A stretch of 64,000 nt of DNA from Catonia carolina. Taxonomy: Eukaryota > Arthropoda > Insecta > Hemiptera > Achilidae. How positions within the stretch are numbered: position 1 is the stretch's first letter; every line of letters begins with the position of its first letter. The notes under the pieces are model-generated. The model worked only from the letters and a program-made list of their open reading frames with translations. It did not search any database and was not told the DNA's origin. The translations under genes and the position numbers were made by a program. Of this stretch, positions 20,822 through 32,731 are shown piece by piece. Where the stretch lies: contig JAQMRL010000001.1 in the NCBI GenBank assembly GCA_035578175.1, positions 60,907,553-60,971,552 on the forward strand, written 5' to 3'.

Positions 20822-22679
20822 ATTAAAATATACACGTTCCGAGCCAACAGTGTAGAATTCCAATCATCAATTCATGCTTTAAAAAACATTAGGAAATTAG
20901 TTTTGCCAAAGCTCTCTGATTATTATTGCTATAGTCAAAATTCAAGCACAAAAAATATAATAATTCTGAGAAATAAGACCGTACATATAGATTACGCCTA
21001 CGTTATTTAACGAAGATGTTCGTTTGCAAATTAAATTCAATAAACTATTATCAGATTATATTTTTTGAGCAATTAGTAACAATAAATTCGTACGTTCATT
21101 CACAACGACGATGATAATATTCATTTTTTCAAATCCAGTCTATCAATTAACTTAAAATTAGGTAAATAAAGAGATGTGAAATTTTCGGCACAATTAAATT
21201 GGGTATTTAGATCATTAGGCTAGAAGTTAGTTCAAACATTTACATGTTATCTGAAATAATCAGAAAAAATAATTGGGTTACATTTTTTGGTTTATAACCG
21301 TATCACTCAGTAGAAAAGTGTTTTCATGAGCAAAGGAGGCTTTTTAAAAATCTTTCAGTTTGCATCTTGCAAATGCGCTTTTAATATTCACTGCAAGGTC
21401 TAACTGTATAATAATCTACTGTCGTTGGAAGAAGCTCATAACAGTTTTTCTTTCACCAGTACCTCTTCTGTACTTAATATGATTTAGTTTAAATTTAACT
21501 TCTCTAGTGAAAAAACAGAACTATAAATGTAGCCGTAGAAGTAGCAAATGAAATTTAAAAATATATATAAATTTTAACTGCCTGTTATAGGCAATACTAA
21601 ATGTTCCCATCATAAAATAAAATTATGAAACAAACTACGAGTCAACGCGAAGAAATGTTGAAAAATATCGCCCAAAAATTGGTCATATCGTTAACCGTTT
21701 TTAACGTGACGGTGTGTCGTCAAAACGGCACATATTGTATGTTGCTCTAACAAGGTATAGATCAAGTATGTTTTAAAATTCATTTTGACAATGCCGGCGA
21801 TTCTACTGCCGATTTTTGAAAAAGAAACGGCATTGACGTCCTAATTAGAATTAACCTTAATATACAGTGACAAAATCACGATGTGTTAGGTTCGTATAGT
21901 AGTGTTTGCATGGTAGCCGCAAAATAATTTGTTAAGTTTGAGCAAGCTTGTATGTGACAACCCAATCTATTTTCTTGCTTCGTTCACATGGCTTTTTTTA
22001 TTTCATACTGTACAAAAGGAGCTGTAAATATACTGCTGTTAAATAAAATAATACCATAACCATTGCGAACCCGGAAGATCTCTAACAATTGTAAAGTGTT
22101 TTTGGTAGGTGTTTTAATTGTGGAACGTATAGCATTTCAATAGACGTTATTCTGTAATATTCGGCTGTATCGTTAACTGGGCGGTGACAATGGGCGGATC
22201 TTATGTAAAAATGTAAGTCGACGTAACGCGCAGGAACAGTTCCGGACCAATCAGAAAGTCCATACTGACAAATGACGTAATACTGAATGAAACGATATCA
22301 TTGGTTCATATCGGATGACATAGTGAATTACAATAAGCTCTCTGATTGGACAATAATAACCAATCAAATTAACGCATAAAAAGATATCTGACTGGCTAGA
22401 TTTGGAGATTGTTCATTGGTTGAGAATACTAGACTCTCATTGGTCCGATATTGTATCTGCCTTTGACGTCACACGCGCGTTACCGTCAACGTAGGCCGCC
22501 TTACTCGCAAGACCTAAATAATTTGTCAACTGTACATCAGTTCTATTAGATTTTATTAATATATTTTTGCATATGTATAGACACAAACAGTGCAGAAGAA
22601 AAAAAATTCGTTAATAACGATATCTGTAATGTTTATTTTTTTGTTGATTTAGAATCCAATAGTTAACTCATAATGTATA
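20822..22679. repeat. Array unit 2
   Basis: Complete monomer between consecutive TATACACGTTCCG markers. Confidence 0.88.
22240..22545. promoter_or_regulatory. CCAAT/CRE cluster, unit 2
   Basis: Same arrangement as in unit 1, with an additional CATTGGTCC at the site that reads CATTCGTCC in other units. The full CRE TTTGACGTCACAC is kept; the upstream one is mutated to CGACGTAACG. Confidence 0.5.
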
Positions 22680-24540
22680 ATTAGAATATACACGTTCCGT
22701 GCCAACAGCGTAGAATTCAAATTATCAATTCATGCCTTAAAAAACATTAGAAAATTAGTTTTGCCATAGCTCTCTGATTATTATTGCCATAGTCGAAATC
22801 AAGCACAAAAAATATAATAATTCTGAGAAATAAGACTGTTCATAATTAATAGATTACGCCTACGTTATTTAAAGAAGATGTTGATTTGAACTTTAAATTC
22901 ATTAACTATTATCAGATTATATTTTTTGAGCAATTAGTAACAATAAATTCGTACGTTCATTCATAACGACGATGATAATATTTATTTTTTCAAATCCAGT
23001 CTATCAATTAACTTAAAATTAGGTAAATAAAGAGATGTGAAATTTTCGGCACAATTAAATTGGGTTTTTAGATCATTAGGCTAGAAGTTAGTTCAAACAT
23101 TTACATGTTATATGAAATAATCAGAAATAATAATTGGGTTACATTTTTTGGTTTATAACCGTATCACTCAGTAGAAAAGTGTTTTCATGAGCATAGGAGG
23201 CCTTTTAAAAATCTTTCAGTTTGCATCTTGCAAATGCGTTTTTAATATTCACTGCAAGATCTAACTGTATAATAATCTACTGTCGTTGAAAGAAGCTCAA
23301 AACAGTTTTTATTTCAGCAGTATCTCTTCTGTACTTAATATGATTTAGTTTATATTTAACTTCTCTAGTGAAAATAAACCGAACTATAAATGTAGCCGTA
23401 GAAGTAGCAAATGAAATTTAAAAAAATATTTAAAATTTAACTGCCTGTTATAGGCAATACTAAATGTTCCCATCTTAAAATAAAATTATAAAACAAACTA
23501 CGAGTCAACGCGGAGAAATGTTGAAAAATATCGCCCAAAAATTGTACATATCGTTAACCGTTTTTAACGTGACGGTTTGTCGTCAAAACGGCACAATTTG
23601 TATGTTGCTCTAACAAGGTGTAGATCAAGCATGTTCTAAATTTCATTTTGACAATGCCGGCGATTCTACTGACGATATTTGACAGAAAAAAGGCATTGAC
23701 GTCCTAATTAGAATTAACCTTAATATACAGTGACAAAATCACAATGTGCTACGTTCTTTTAGTAGTGTTTGCATGGTAGCCGACAAAATAGTTTGTTTAG
23801 TTTGAGCAAGCTTGTATGTGACAACCCAATCTATTTTCTTGCTTCGTTCATATGGCTTTTTTATTTCATACTGTAAAAAGGAGCTGTAAATATACTGCTG
23901 TTACACAAAATAATACCTTATTCATTGCGAACCCGGAAGATCTCTAACAATTTTAAAATGTTTTTGGTAGGTTTTTTAATTGTGGAACGTATAGCATTTC
24001 AGTAGACGTTATTCTGTAATATTCGGCTGTATCGTTAACTGGGCGGTGACAATAGGCGGATCTTATGTAAAAATGTAAGTCGACGTCACGCGCAAGACCA
24101 GTTCCGGACCAATCAGAAAGTCCATACCGACAAATGACGTGATACTGAATGAAACGATTTCATTGGTTCATATCGCATGACGTTGTGAATTGCAATAAGC
24201 TATCTGATTGGACAATAATAACCAATCAGATTAACGCATAATAAGACATCTGATTGGCTAGATTTGGAGATTTTTCATTGGTTGAGAATACTAGACTCTC
24301 ATTCGTCCGATATTGTATCCGCCTTTGACGTCACACGCGCGTCACTGTCAACGTAGGCCGCCTTACTCGCAAGACCTAAATAATTTGTCAACTGTACATC
24401 AGTTCTAGTAGATTTTATTAATATATTTTTGCATATGTATAGACACAAACAGTGCAGAATAAAAAAAATTCGTTAATAACGATATCTGTAATGTTTATTT
24501 TTTTATTGATTTAGAATCCGATACTTAACTCATAATGTAT
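22680..24540. repeat. Array unit 3
   Basis: Complete monomer; its right half is almost identical to that of unit 4. Confidence 0.88.
24080..24405. promoter_or_regulatory. CCAAT/CRE cluster, unit 3
   Basis: Six CCAAT boxes in both orientations lie between about 24107 and 24283. CRE-like sites are CGACGTCACG (24080), ATGACGTGAT, ATGACGTTG and TTTGACGTCACAC (24324). Downstream are a TAAATAAT stretch near 24377 and TCAGT at 24399-24403, positioned like a weak TATA box and an arthropod initiator. Confidence 0.5.
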
Positions 24541-26401
24541 AATTAAAATATACACGTTCCGCGCCAACAGTGTACAATTCAAATCATTAATTCATGCCTT
24601 AAAAAACAGTAGAAAATTAGTTTTGCCATAGCTCTCTGATTATTATTGCCATAGTCGAAATCAAGCACAAAAAATATAATAATTCTGAGAAATAAGACCG
24701 TTCATATTAATAGATTACGCCTACGTTATATACAGAAGATGTTGGTTTGAACATTAAATTCAATAAACTATTAGCAGATTATATTTTTTGAACAATTAGT
24801 AAGAATAAATTTGTACGTTCATTCATAACGACGATGATAATATTTATTTTTTCAAATCCAGTCTATCAATTAACTTAAAATTAGGTAAATAATTAGATGT
24901 GAAATTTTCGGCACAATTAAATTGGGTTTTTAGATCATTAGGCTAGAAGTTAGTTCAAACATTTACATGTTATCTGAAATAATCAGAAAAAATAATTGGG
25001 TTACATTTTTTGGTTTATAACCGTATCACTCAGTAGAAAAGTGTTTTCATGAGCATAGGAGGCCTTTTAAAAATCTTTCAGTTTGCATCTTGCAAATGCG
25101 TTTTTAATATTCACTGCAAGATCTAACTGTATAATAATCTACTGTCGTTGAAAGAAGCTCGAAACAGTTTTTATTTCAGCAGTATCTCTTCTGTACTTAA
25201 TATGATTTAGTTTATATTTAACTTCTCTAGTGAAAAAAAACCGAACTATAAATGTAGCCGTAGAAGTAGCAAATGAAATTTAAAAAAATATTTAAAATTT
25301 AACTGCCTGTTATAGGCAATACTAAATGTTCCCATCTTAAAATAAAATTATAAAACAAACTACGAGTCAACGCGGAGAAATGTTGAAAAATATCGCCCAA
25401 AAATTGTACATATCGTTAACCGTTTTTAACGTGACGGTTTGTCGTCAAAACGGCACAATTTGTATGTTGCTCTAACAAGGTGTAGATCAAGCATGTTCTA
25501 AATTTCATTTTGACAATGCCGGCGATTCTACTGACGATATTTGACAAAAAAAAGGCATTGACGTCCTAATTAGAATTAACCTTAATATACAGTGACAAAA
25601 TCACAATGTGCTACGTTCTTTTAGTAGTGTTTGCATGGTAGCCGACAAAATAGTTTGTTTAGTTTGAGCAAGCTTGTATGTGACAACCCAATCTATTTTC
25701 TTGCTTCGTTCATATGGCTTTTTTATTTCATACTGTAAAAAGGAGCTGTAAATATACTGCTGTTACACAAAATAATACCTTATTCATTGCGAACCCGGAA
25801 GATCTCTAACAATTTTAAAATGTTTTTGGTAGGTTTTTTAATTGTGGAACGTATAGCATTTCAATAGACGTTATTCTGTAATATTCGGCTGTATCGTTAA
25901 CTGGGCGGTGACAATAGGCGGATCTTATGTAAAAATGTAAGTCGACGTCACGCGCAAGACCAGTTCCGGACCAATCAGAAAGTCCATACCGACAAATGAC
26001 GTGATACTGAATGAAACGATTTCATTGGTTCATATCGCATGACGTTGTGAATTGCAATAAGCTATCTGATTGGACAATAATAACCAATCAGATTAACGCA
26101 TAATAAGACATCTGATTGGCTAGATTTGGAGATTTTTCATTGGTTGAGAATACTAGACTCTCATTCGTCCGATATTGTATCCGCCTTTGACGTCACACGC
26201 GCGTCACTGTCAACGTAGGCCGCCTTACTCGCAAGACCTAAATAATTTGTCAACTGTACATCAGTTCTAGTAGATTTTATTAATATATTTTTGCATATGT
26301 ATAGACACAAACAGTGCAGAATAAAAAAAATTCGTTAATAACGATATCTGTAATGTTTATTTTTTTATTGATTTAGAATCCGATACTTAACTCATAATGT
26401 A
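24541..26401. repeat. Array unit 4
   Basis: Complete monomer, nearly identical to the following partial unit and to the right half of unit 3. Confidence 0.88.
25940..26265. promoter_or_regulatory. CCAAT/CRE cluster, unit 4
   Basis: Same six CCAAT boxes, CREs and TCAGT initiator-like site as unit 3, with essentially no substitutions. Confidence 0.5.
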
Positions 26402-26970
26402 TAATTAAAATATACACGTTCCGCGCCAACAGTGTACAATTCAAATCATTAATTCATGCCTTAAAAAACAGTAGAAAATTAGTTTTGCCATAGCTCTCTG
26501 ATTATTATTGCCATAGTCGAAATCAAGCACAAAAAATATAATAATTCTGAGAAATAAGACCGTTCATATTAATAGATTACGCCTACGTTATATACAGAAG
26601 ATGTTGGTTTGAACATTAAATTCAATAAACTATTAGCAGATTATATTTTTTGAACAATTAGTAAGAATAAATTTGTACGTTCATTCATAACGACGATGAT
26701 AATATTTATTTTTTCAAATCCAGTCTATCAATTAACTTAAAATTAGGTAAATAATTAGATGTGAAATTTTCGGCACAATTAAATTGGGTTTTTAGATCAT
26801 TAGGCTAGAAGTTAGTTCAAACATTTACATGTTATCTGAAATAATCAGAAAAAATAATTGGGTTACATTTTTTGGTTTATAACCGTATCACTCAGTAGAA
26901 AAGTGTTTTCATGAGCATAGGAGGCCTTTTAAAAAATCTTTCAGTTTGCATCTTGCAAATGCGCTTTTAA
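26402..26970. repeat. Array unit 5, truncated
   Basis: The monomer stops within the family E piece, where a T-run replaces the expected TTTTAATATTCACTGC sequence. Confidence 0.85.
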
Positions 26971-28870
26971 TTTTTTTTTAATTCGATCTGATCAATGTGT
27001 AGCATAAGATTCCAAATGATTGGATAATTCCATTTTTATAAGGGTTCTAGTCACAGTATGACCTCAATTTTCAGGATTCGGACCAATCCTCATTTCATTC
27101 GCATCGTCCCCTAAAAATTCATTGGTAGGTTGGGTTCTTGTTTTCCGTCAATTTGTTTTCATTAATCATAAACAAATTCAACTGGAGGGTACCTTTTTGA
27201 CGTATGTATATTTATTATATCTGTAAAGTTTCCAGTCCGTAGAGTGAGCGATACGTCCGGCATATTAATTCAAAACAGCAACCTCTTCGTGGGACACCCG
27301 GGACTCGTGCTCTACATGAATGTATAGCGAAGGAAAGTAGGTTAATTTTACGTCAATTTTTCAAAATTGAGTTTTCACCGGATATACACTTTTTTCGTTC
27401 CCCACGAGGCCAGAAAACTATCTATTTAGCGATAGGTCCGTATGTAAGAAAGTGTCTCAAGAACAAAACTATCGTACCAAGTTAAAACTTGGAATATAAT
27501 TTAGGTACCACTTCGGGACCCGACACAAAAATTTTCATTAGTCAACTGAAAGTAGTTCTTTTTCGTGTGATTTTTCACTTTTTTGCCATTTTATCAAAAA
27601 TGGCTCCTATGATTTTTTTAAATCGCTTTATTTATTACAGTTTTATGCTCTTCAAGACAGAGTAAGCGCCATCTGCTAATATTCATGGGGATCTGTAATC
27701 TCGTGGTAAAAAATTGTTTTTTTTTTTAAAGAAATCCTTAATATGCAACCTAGGGCAAAAGTGTATTTTAAAAGTTGTAGAACATTTATAGATACAATTT
27801 TTATTTCAAACTTTTTTGTACACTGCTTAGGTTAACGTCAATTAGTTATTTTCTGTATTTTGCCATAAAAATAGGATTTTTTAATATTGCAGCCTTTACG
27901 ACATAAGTTATAAGAAATTAAAAAAACCTACAACTTTTATTTTAAGAATTTTCTTCTACAGAACCTAGTTTAGCGTCAATTAGAAATTTCCCGTATTTCT
28001 AAGTCGAACTGAGGTTGATTTTCATTTTCTGTCGTTCAGTTATGATAAAATTTAGTTATGTTTTAAATTTTATATTGCTTGCTAATGATTAAACATAGGT
28101 AATATGTTTTATTATTTACACTGGCAAGAGAAAGTTGTGTATTTTACACCAAATTTTTCCAAATGTATAGTTATTATTTTCAATAACCGAAATTAATATT
28201 CAATAATCTAATGTTTGTCACAAAAATAATGTAAGTAATTAATTTGTAAATAAATATTTGTTAGAAATTTACAAGAAATCTTGTTTATTTAAAAAAACAC
28301 TTAATCCTGAAAAACTCCAGAACAAAGGTCACAATAAAATTATTAGCCCGTATTAAAAACGTACCGGAAAATCTACCGAAAATTTTGTTTTTCCCTTTAC
28401 GCAGTCTTTCGTAGTGTAGACCTCTACTCTTAGAAACTTCCAGTGGGTGGTACATGATACACTCAGCAACATTAGTGCGTTTTGACAACGGCAAACGACT
28501 TCTAATGGGGCTGAATGATGAGGAAGATTAGAAACTGCAAAGCTTTTAATTTTCAAGATGTGATTCCAAGTTTTACCATTTTTTCTTTTTCCAAAACACG
28601 TAACGTTAAATGGTGTGTTAAACATACAGCAAATTATTGCAGAAGCTATTTCATAAGAAAAAGTTCTCTCTGATTCTCGGCTTGCGTCCTTTAAGGGTGG
28701 CCTTTTAACAACATACCTAAGAAAGTATCACTGATCAAGAAGTCGTTCAACGTGCTTTGATATAGCGACCAAAACTACACGAGGAGCGATTTGGCAACAA
28801 GAACGCATAATGATAGCGTTGTAAAATTCTTATTATTTAAAGCCCACCAAACTAAACTTATTGAAATTTA
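26971..28870. repeat. Dispersed repeat region (family C) between array and mariner element
   Basis: The part at 27350-28180 shares ordered phrases with 49040-49490 in reverse orientation: an AAACTTGGAAT box, a CGGGCCC/GGGACCC box and a G-A-T-T-T-T-T-T-T-A-A-A box. It also shares phrases with 15480-15760 and 5930-6760. This looks like one old interspersed family about 0.8-1 kb long. Minus-strand frames at 28285-28625 are not recognisable. Confidence 0.45.
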
Positions 28871-28873
28871 AGT

Positions 28874-30370
28874 GTACGAGGGGGTACCCAAAAGTATCCG
28901 GAATAGCTCTGCTGTGGGCGGAGCTTGTGCAGTACAAATTCCCGCCACTAGGCTGCTTGTAGCGCTACTCATTGCCAGTTCAATGCCATTTTGTTCGTTG
29001 ATCTAGCTTGTTCTGTTCTCGTGCAGTGATTGTTCTCGCTAGTGCTGTTTTGTGCTCGTGTCGTTTTTCATGATGGCAAGTTTTAATGAACAACGTGCGG
29101 CTGTGAAATTTTGCTTCTTGCTCGTTTATGTTGGTACAACTGTTGCTAGCATTTTATTGTTGGCTGCTGTTACAACGATCAGCCTAGTAAAATGGCCGCT
29201 ACTCTAGTGGAGAAAGCTTATTGTGTTCTTGAATTAGCCAAAACAAACTCGGTTACGGTTGTGCAAAGTGATTTCAGAACAAGATACAGTAAACCACCAC
29301 GAACAAGGCAATCAATCGATGACTGGTATAAACATTTTGAAAGCAATGGATGTCTGTGTAAAATGAAGAGTACTGGAAGACCTTCTGTTACAGAAGAACA
29401 AATTGATAGTGTTCGTGATGTTTATGTACGAAGTCCAGGAAAATCAACTAGATCAGCAAGTTTAGAATTGCAAATTCCTCAACCGACTGTGTGGAAAATT
29501 CTGCAAAAACGTTTGAAAATGACACCTTATAAATTGCAGTTAGTACAAAATTTAAATACCAGTGAAAAAGTCGTACGTAAAACTTTTTGTCTGAAGATGC
29601 AACATTGTGTTAAAAAATGACGATGTATTCTTTAAACGCCTAATTTTCAGTGATAAATGTAATTTTAACATTAATGGAAAAGTCAATGACATAATGTTAG
29701 AATATGGGGCACACAAAACACAAAAATAACTTTACTGTATACACGCGATTCCCCTAAAGTAAACGTCTTTTGCGCATTATCTCGTGAAAAGGTTTACGGG
29801 GCCGTTCTTCTTTCACGAAGTGTCAGTAACCGGAGTAATTTATCTGGACATGTTAAACAAATGGTTAATGCCTCAACTCCAGGAAGACAGTGATAACTTC
29901 ATTTTTGTACAAGATGGAGCTCCGCCTTGATGAACGTCTTCCTAGACGATGGATCGGCCGTGCAAGTGAGGAAAACATTGTGTTTACGCCGTGGCCACCT
30001 CCTAGTCCAGACTTAACGCCCTGCGACTTTTTCTAATGGGGTTATATAAAAGACAAAGTTTTTGTACCACCACTTCCTGTAGATATCGATGATCTAAAAC
30101 AACGTATCGCAAATGCTCTTGCCACAGTTAACCGTTATTTATGCTTAATCGTGTGTGGGAAGAATTTGACTACCGTGTTGATATCTGTCGTGCTACAAAT
30201 GGTGCACACATTGAATATCTGTAAATATTTTCAATTAAAACTTAATAAATTCTTCTATATATCATGTAAGTAATATAATGTATATAATAATCATGTAAGT
30301 AATTACCTTAACTTTTCAATAATAAATTTCTATAAGTTATCGAAACTGTCTATTTCATTTATAATCACCC
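28874..30370 (+). mobile_element. Mariner/Tc1-type DNA transposon, defective
   Basis: A 5' region beginning GTACCCAAAAGTATCCGG (28884) precedes a transposase gene that decays after its DNA-binding domain. The right end is probably near 30370 (ATAATCACCCTGT), but clean matching terminal inverted repeats are not evident, so the limits are approximate. It lies between the array and gene 2. Confidence 0.65.
29192..30224 (+). pseudogene. Mariner-like transposase pseudogene
   Basis: The frame from 29192 (MAATLVEKAYCVLELAKTNS...) encodes two helix-turn-helix segments, including TRQSIDDWYKHFESNGC, GRPSVTEEQIDSVRDV and QPTVWKILQKRLKMTPYKLQ, and stops at 29620. Other frames continue the protein: IFSDKCNFNINGKVND near 29650, DSPKVNVFCALSREKVYG near 29745, FIFVQDGAPP near 29900, PSPDLTPCDFF near 30005, and AHIEYL and stop at 30224. 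The three acidic positions of a mariner-type DDD triad are still visible (SD, QD, CD). About ten codons appear deleted after DGAPP, with frameshifts and an in-frame stop. It cannot make an active enzyme. Confidence 0.85.
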
Positions 30371-30918
30371 TGTAGAATAAAGTGGTTGCGTTTACAAGTA
30401 TTTGTAACCGTCCATAAGAAAAAAGACCTTATCTTCACCAAGTCAAAAGTGAGTTTATGAAAGTTTCTTACAGAGAGTTTAATGCTGAAAACAATTATAT
30501 TTTTACTCTTTTTAACGCTATTTATAAAAAAGTTACAGAATTTAAAAAATGAAGTTTAAGAAACTTGTTTTTGGGAAATGACAATTAAAGTTGGTTAATA
30601 TTTTAGTATTAACAATGTTCAATTAGTATATTTCTATTAGTATTTACTTTCCTTGTCTTTGTCAGATATTATGCCTTACTTATGTAAATTTTGTGCTGAA
30701 TTCAGTGATATCTCTAAATAATAGATATGTGAAATAGTTAAAATCCTGTAGCAGATTTTCTGATATTATGTCAAATGAAAAGTTCACAGATAACAAAAAA
30801 AATGCATTTTCCTTAAAAAACAAAATAATTTTTTTTTGTAATTTTAACATACAACTAAGATAAAACATTACAAAATATTTTTTTTGTCTTTTAGCAAATT
30901 TCATTAGTAATTTAAATA

Positions 30919-31040
30919 ATGGCCGGCCCGTTGGCGTAGTGGTTAGCGCAACTGGTTTCTACACCGGGGTCCCGGGTTTGATTCCCGGTCAGGTCTGGCA
31001 TTTTTTTATTACTTACTTTCATTATCATCATTATCCACCG
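30919..31040 (+). mobile_element. tRNA-derived SINE, family A (best copy)
   Basis: A pol III box A-like GTAGTGGTTAGCGCAA and a box B GGGTTTGATTCCCGG lie at tRNA-like spacing, followed by GTCAGGTCTGGCATTTTTT, a shared tail in this family. The start is GGCCGGCCCGTTGGCG. It is not a plausible tRNA gene because the stems do not close. Related copies are at 10378, 51945, 55014 and 55600. Confidence 0.75.
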
Positions 31041-31084
31041 TCTGCATTAGCAGAAATTGCAGAACAGTCAGACGTAAAACCAAA

Positions 31085-31315
31085 AAAAAGTAGGCCTAAT
31101 AATAACAATAATAATAAAATGAAACTGAAATAAAACGAAGGAAACAAATCTAAAAAATAAATAAAACAAAATAAATAATTAAATAATAATAAATAAATAA
31201 AAAAACCTAAATAATAAATCTAATATATAAATAAATAAATAAAATAAATAAAACTTAGATAAATAATATAATAAATAAATAAATTAAAATAAATAAATAA
31301 ATAATAAATCATACT
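31085..31315. repeat. (AAT/AAAT)n simple repeats
   Basis: Long AATAAATAAAT-type low-complexity tract inside the family D element. Confidence 0.85.
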
Positions 31316-31725
31316 GGAAATAGGCCTAAACTAAAAATTTGCATTCTGAGAATCTTATTGATTTTCTTGTTAAGTGTGGAGGCACCAATCTTGACTACTT
31401 ACTTGGACAGATATTCTCCAAAACGTTTTTACTCTTTTCATGTTTTGAGCCAGAACTTTTAGGTTTTCTTTTACGTATTCAACAGAAAAGGGATCTTAAC
31501 TTCATCAATAAGATATACATTGGTGAAGCTAAGGACCGTTTTCCCTATTTGATATACTGTCTATTTTTAGAAACTTAATCAGGTTTAAAATTGAAAATGA
31601 AAAAATAGGGTTATTTTTATGCACAGAAAAGCTTAAGTAATATTTAAAAAAAGTCATATTTTGATCTCATTTTTTTTCTTCTTCTAGAAATTTTGCTTAT
31701 TGAAGATAAGGTCTTTTCCTACTAA

Positions 31726-32458
31726 CAGTCACATTTTCTTTGAGGTTTAAAATAAAAATTGTAATAACTTTGACTTGCTTTGACATTACTTTTTAGACTA
31801 GCGTATATTTTGTAATATTCATGGACAGTTGAATTTAATGTATTTTACAGAACCAGTTCGATATGTGGGTGATCGATTGAATTTATTAGTGACCTGAGTT
31901 AAGAAAAAATTAACGCTTTAAAGATGATCCAAAATACTCATAACTTGTTTAAAATATTAAGAATATTTCCTTTATAAAAATTTGATCTTTCCTTCATAAG
32001 AATTTAACTGTAAGCATTAAGTACATGTGTGTTTTATGATATCTATCAGAGCACTACTGGGTTTATTTAATTTCTGATTAACATCAAGCAAGAAGCTTGA
32101 TGTTGACGTGTTAAACAAAAATTGTTCTTGCTACGTTGCTATCGTTGCATTTTAATTATTTAATACACTGAAAAACATGGCTCAACTATATAAACCTGGC
32201 ATAATTCAGAAATTTACATTTAAATATCAACTAGTGTTCATTAAACTTCATCGGCCTTTCAGTAACTATTATTTAATTAACTAAATAGGAAGCAACTGAT
32301 TATGTAAGTGTGCACATTTTACTAGATAAAGAAATGAAATTTTGTAACTGCTCAAGAGATAAAGAGCGCGATAATGTATTACGTTCAGTAAATTGAACAA
32401 TATGATTTTGTGTGACCTAGATTTTCATATTAATAAACAAAAACCATTACTTTTTCAG
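31726..32458. other. Upstream region of gene 2
   Basis: No clear TATA box or 5' non-coding exon can be fixed. The acceptor at 32458 implies at least one upstream exon, which I could not place. Confidence 0.35.
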
Positions 32459-32731
32459 TCTCAAGAGCTTCCTACAAGCATGAAGATAATTATGGGGAAG
32501 GACATTTCTTTGTTGGCTTTGATCATTGCTGTTGGTCATATAAACTCAATTTCCAGTCAACCGTCACAGAATAAGCCAACGTCACTACAAATAGAATGGC
32601 ATAAATCCACATCTGCACCACAAACGAAAATTTCTGCCGATGTAGTACCAATGCATTACCAGTTGGAAATAACGCCTTATCTACATCTGGATTCCGATGT
32701 AAATCCCTTTCATGGTACTGTCAAAATTAAG
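32459..32731 (+). CDS. Gene 2 exon 1 (signal peptide and start of N-terminal domain)
   Basis: The acceptor TTTTTCAG ends at 32458 and the donor GTAAAT starts at 32732; coding starts at 32480. I chose the ATG giving MKIIMGKDISLLALIIAVGH, because it follows the acceptor and gives a typical signal peptide; a second ATG four codons on is possible. After a low-complexity linker, the text ADVVPMHYQLEITPYL is the hallmark opening of M1 proteins (L-P-x-x-x-x-P-x-x-Y-x-L). It ends in phase 0 after GTVKIK. Confidence 0.8.

Larger units (their letters stand above)
16323..26970. repeat. Tandem array of a ~1.86-kb monomer, about 4.3 copies, one interrupted
   Basis: The marker TATACACGTTCCG recurs near 16331, 20831, 22689, 24550 and 26411. 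The spacings of the last four are about 1858-1861 bp; the first spacing is the same after removing the insertion at 17392-20037. The last unit is truncated at about 26970. Older units differ by many substitutions and small indels, but the last two periods are almost identical, indicating a recent single-unit duplication. Each monomer holds a diverged family E repeat piece, an AT-rich half with hairpins (CAATGCCG ... CGGCATTG), and a CCAAT/CRE-rich module. No long reading frame is conserved across units. Confidence 0.92.
30404..31725. mobile_element. 1.3-kb inverted-repeat element (family D), copy 1
   Basis: The left end AAAAGACCTTATCTTCA (about 30420) is the reverse complement of the right end TGAAGATAAGGTCTTTT (31701-31717). 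Flanking bases also partly match, giving terminal inverted repeats of about 30 bp. The interior is AT-rich, with a tRNA-derived SINE-like segment at 30919 and A/T simple repeats around 31090-31310. A second copy with the same order of segments is at 51285-52580. No transposase is visible, so it is probably non-autonomous. Confidence 0.7.

Noticed and set aside
16323..26970. CRISPR-like or rDNA-like repeat array
   Set aside because: Monomers are 1.86 kb without short repeat-spacer structure, and no rRNA text is visible.
30919..31010. A functional tRNA gene
   Set aside because: Box A and box B are present, but the acceptor and anticodon stems do not pair and the segment has a SINE tail and relatives.
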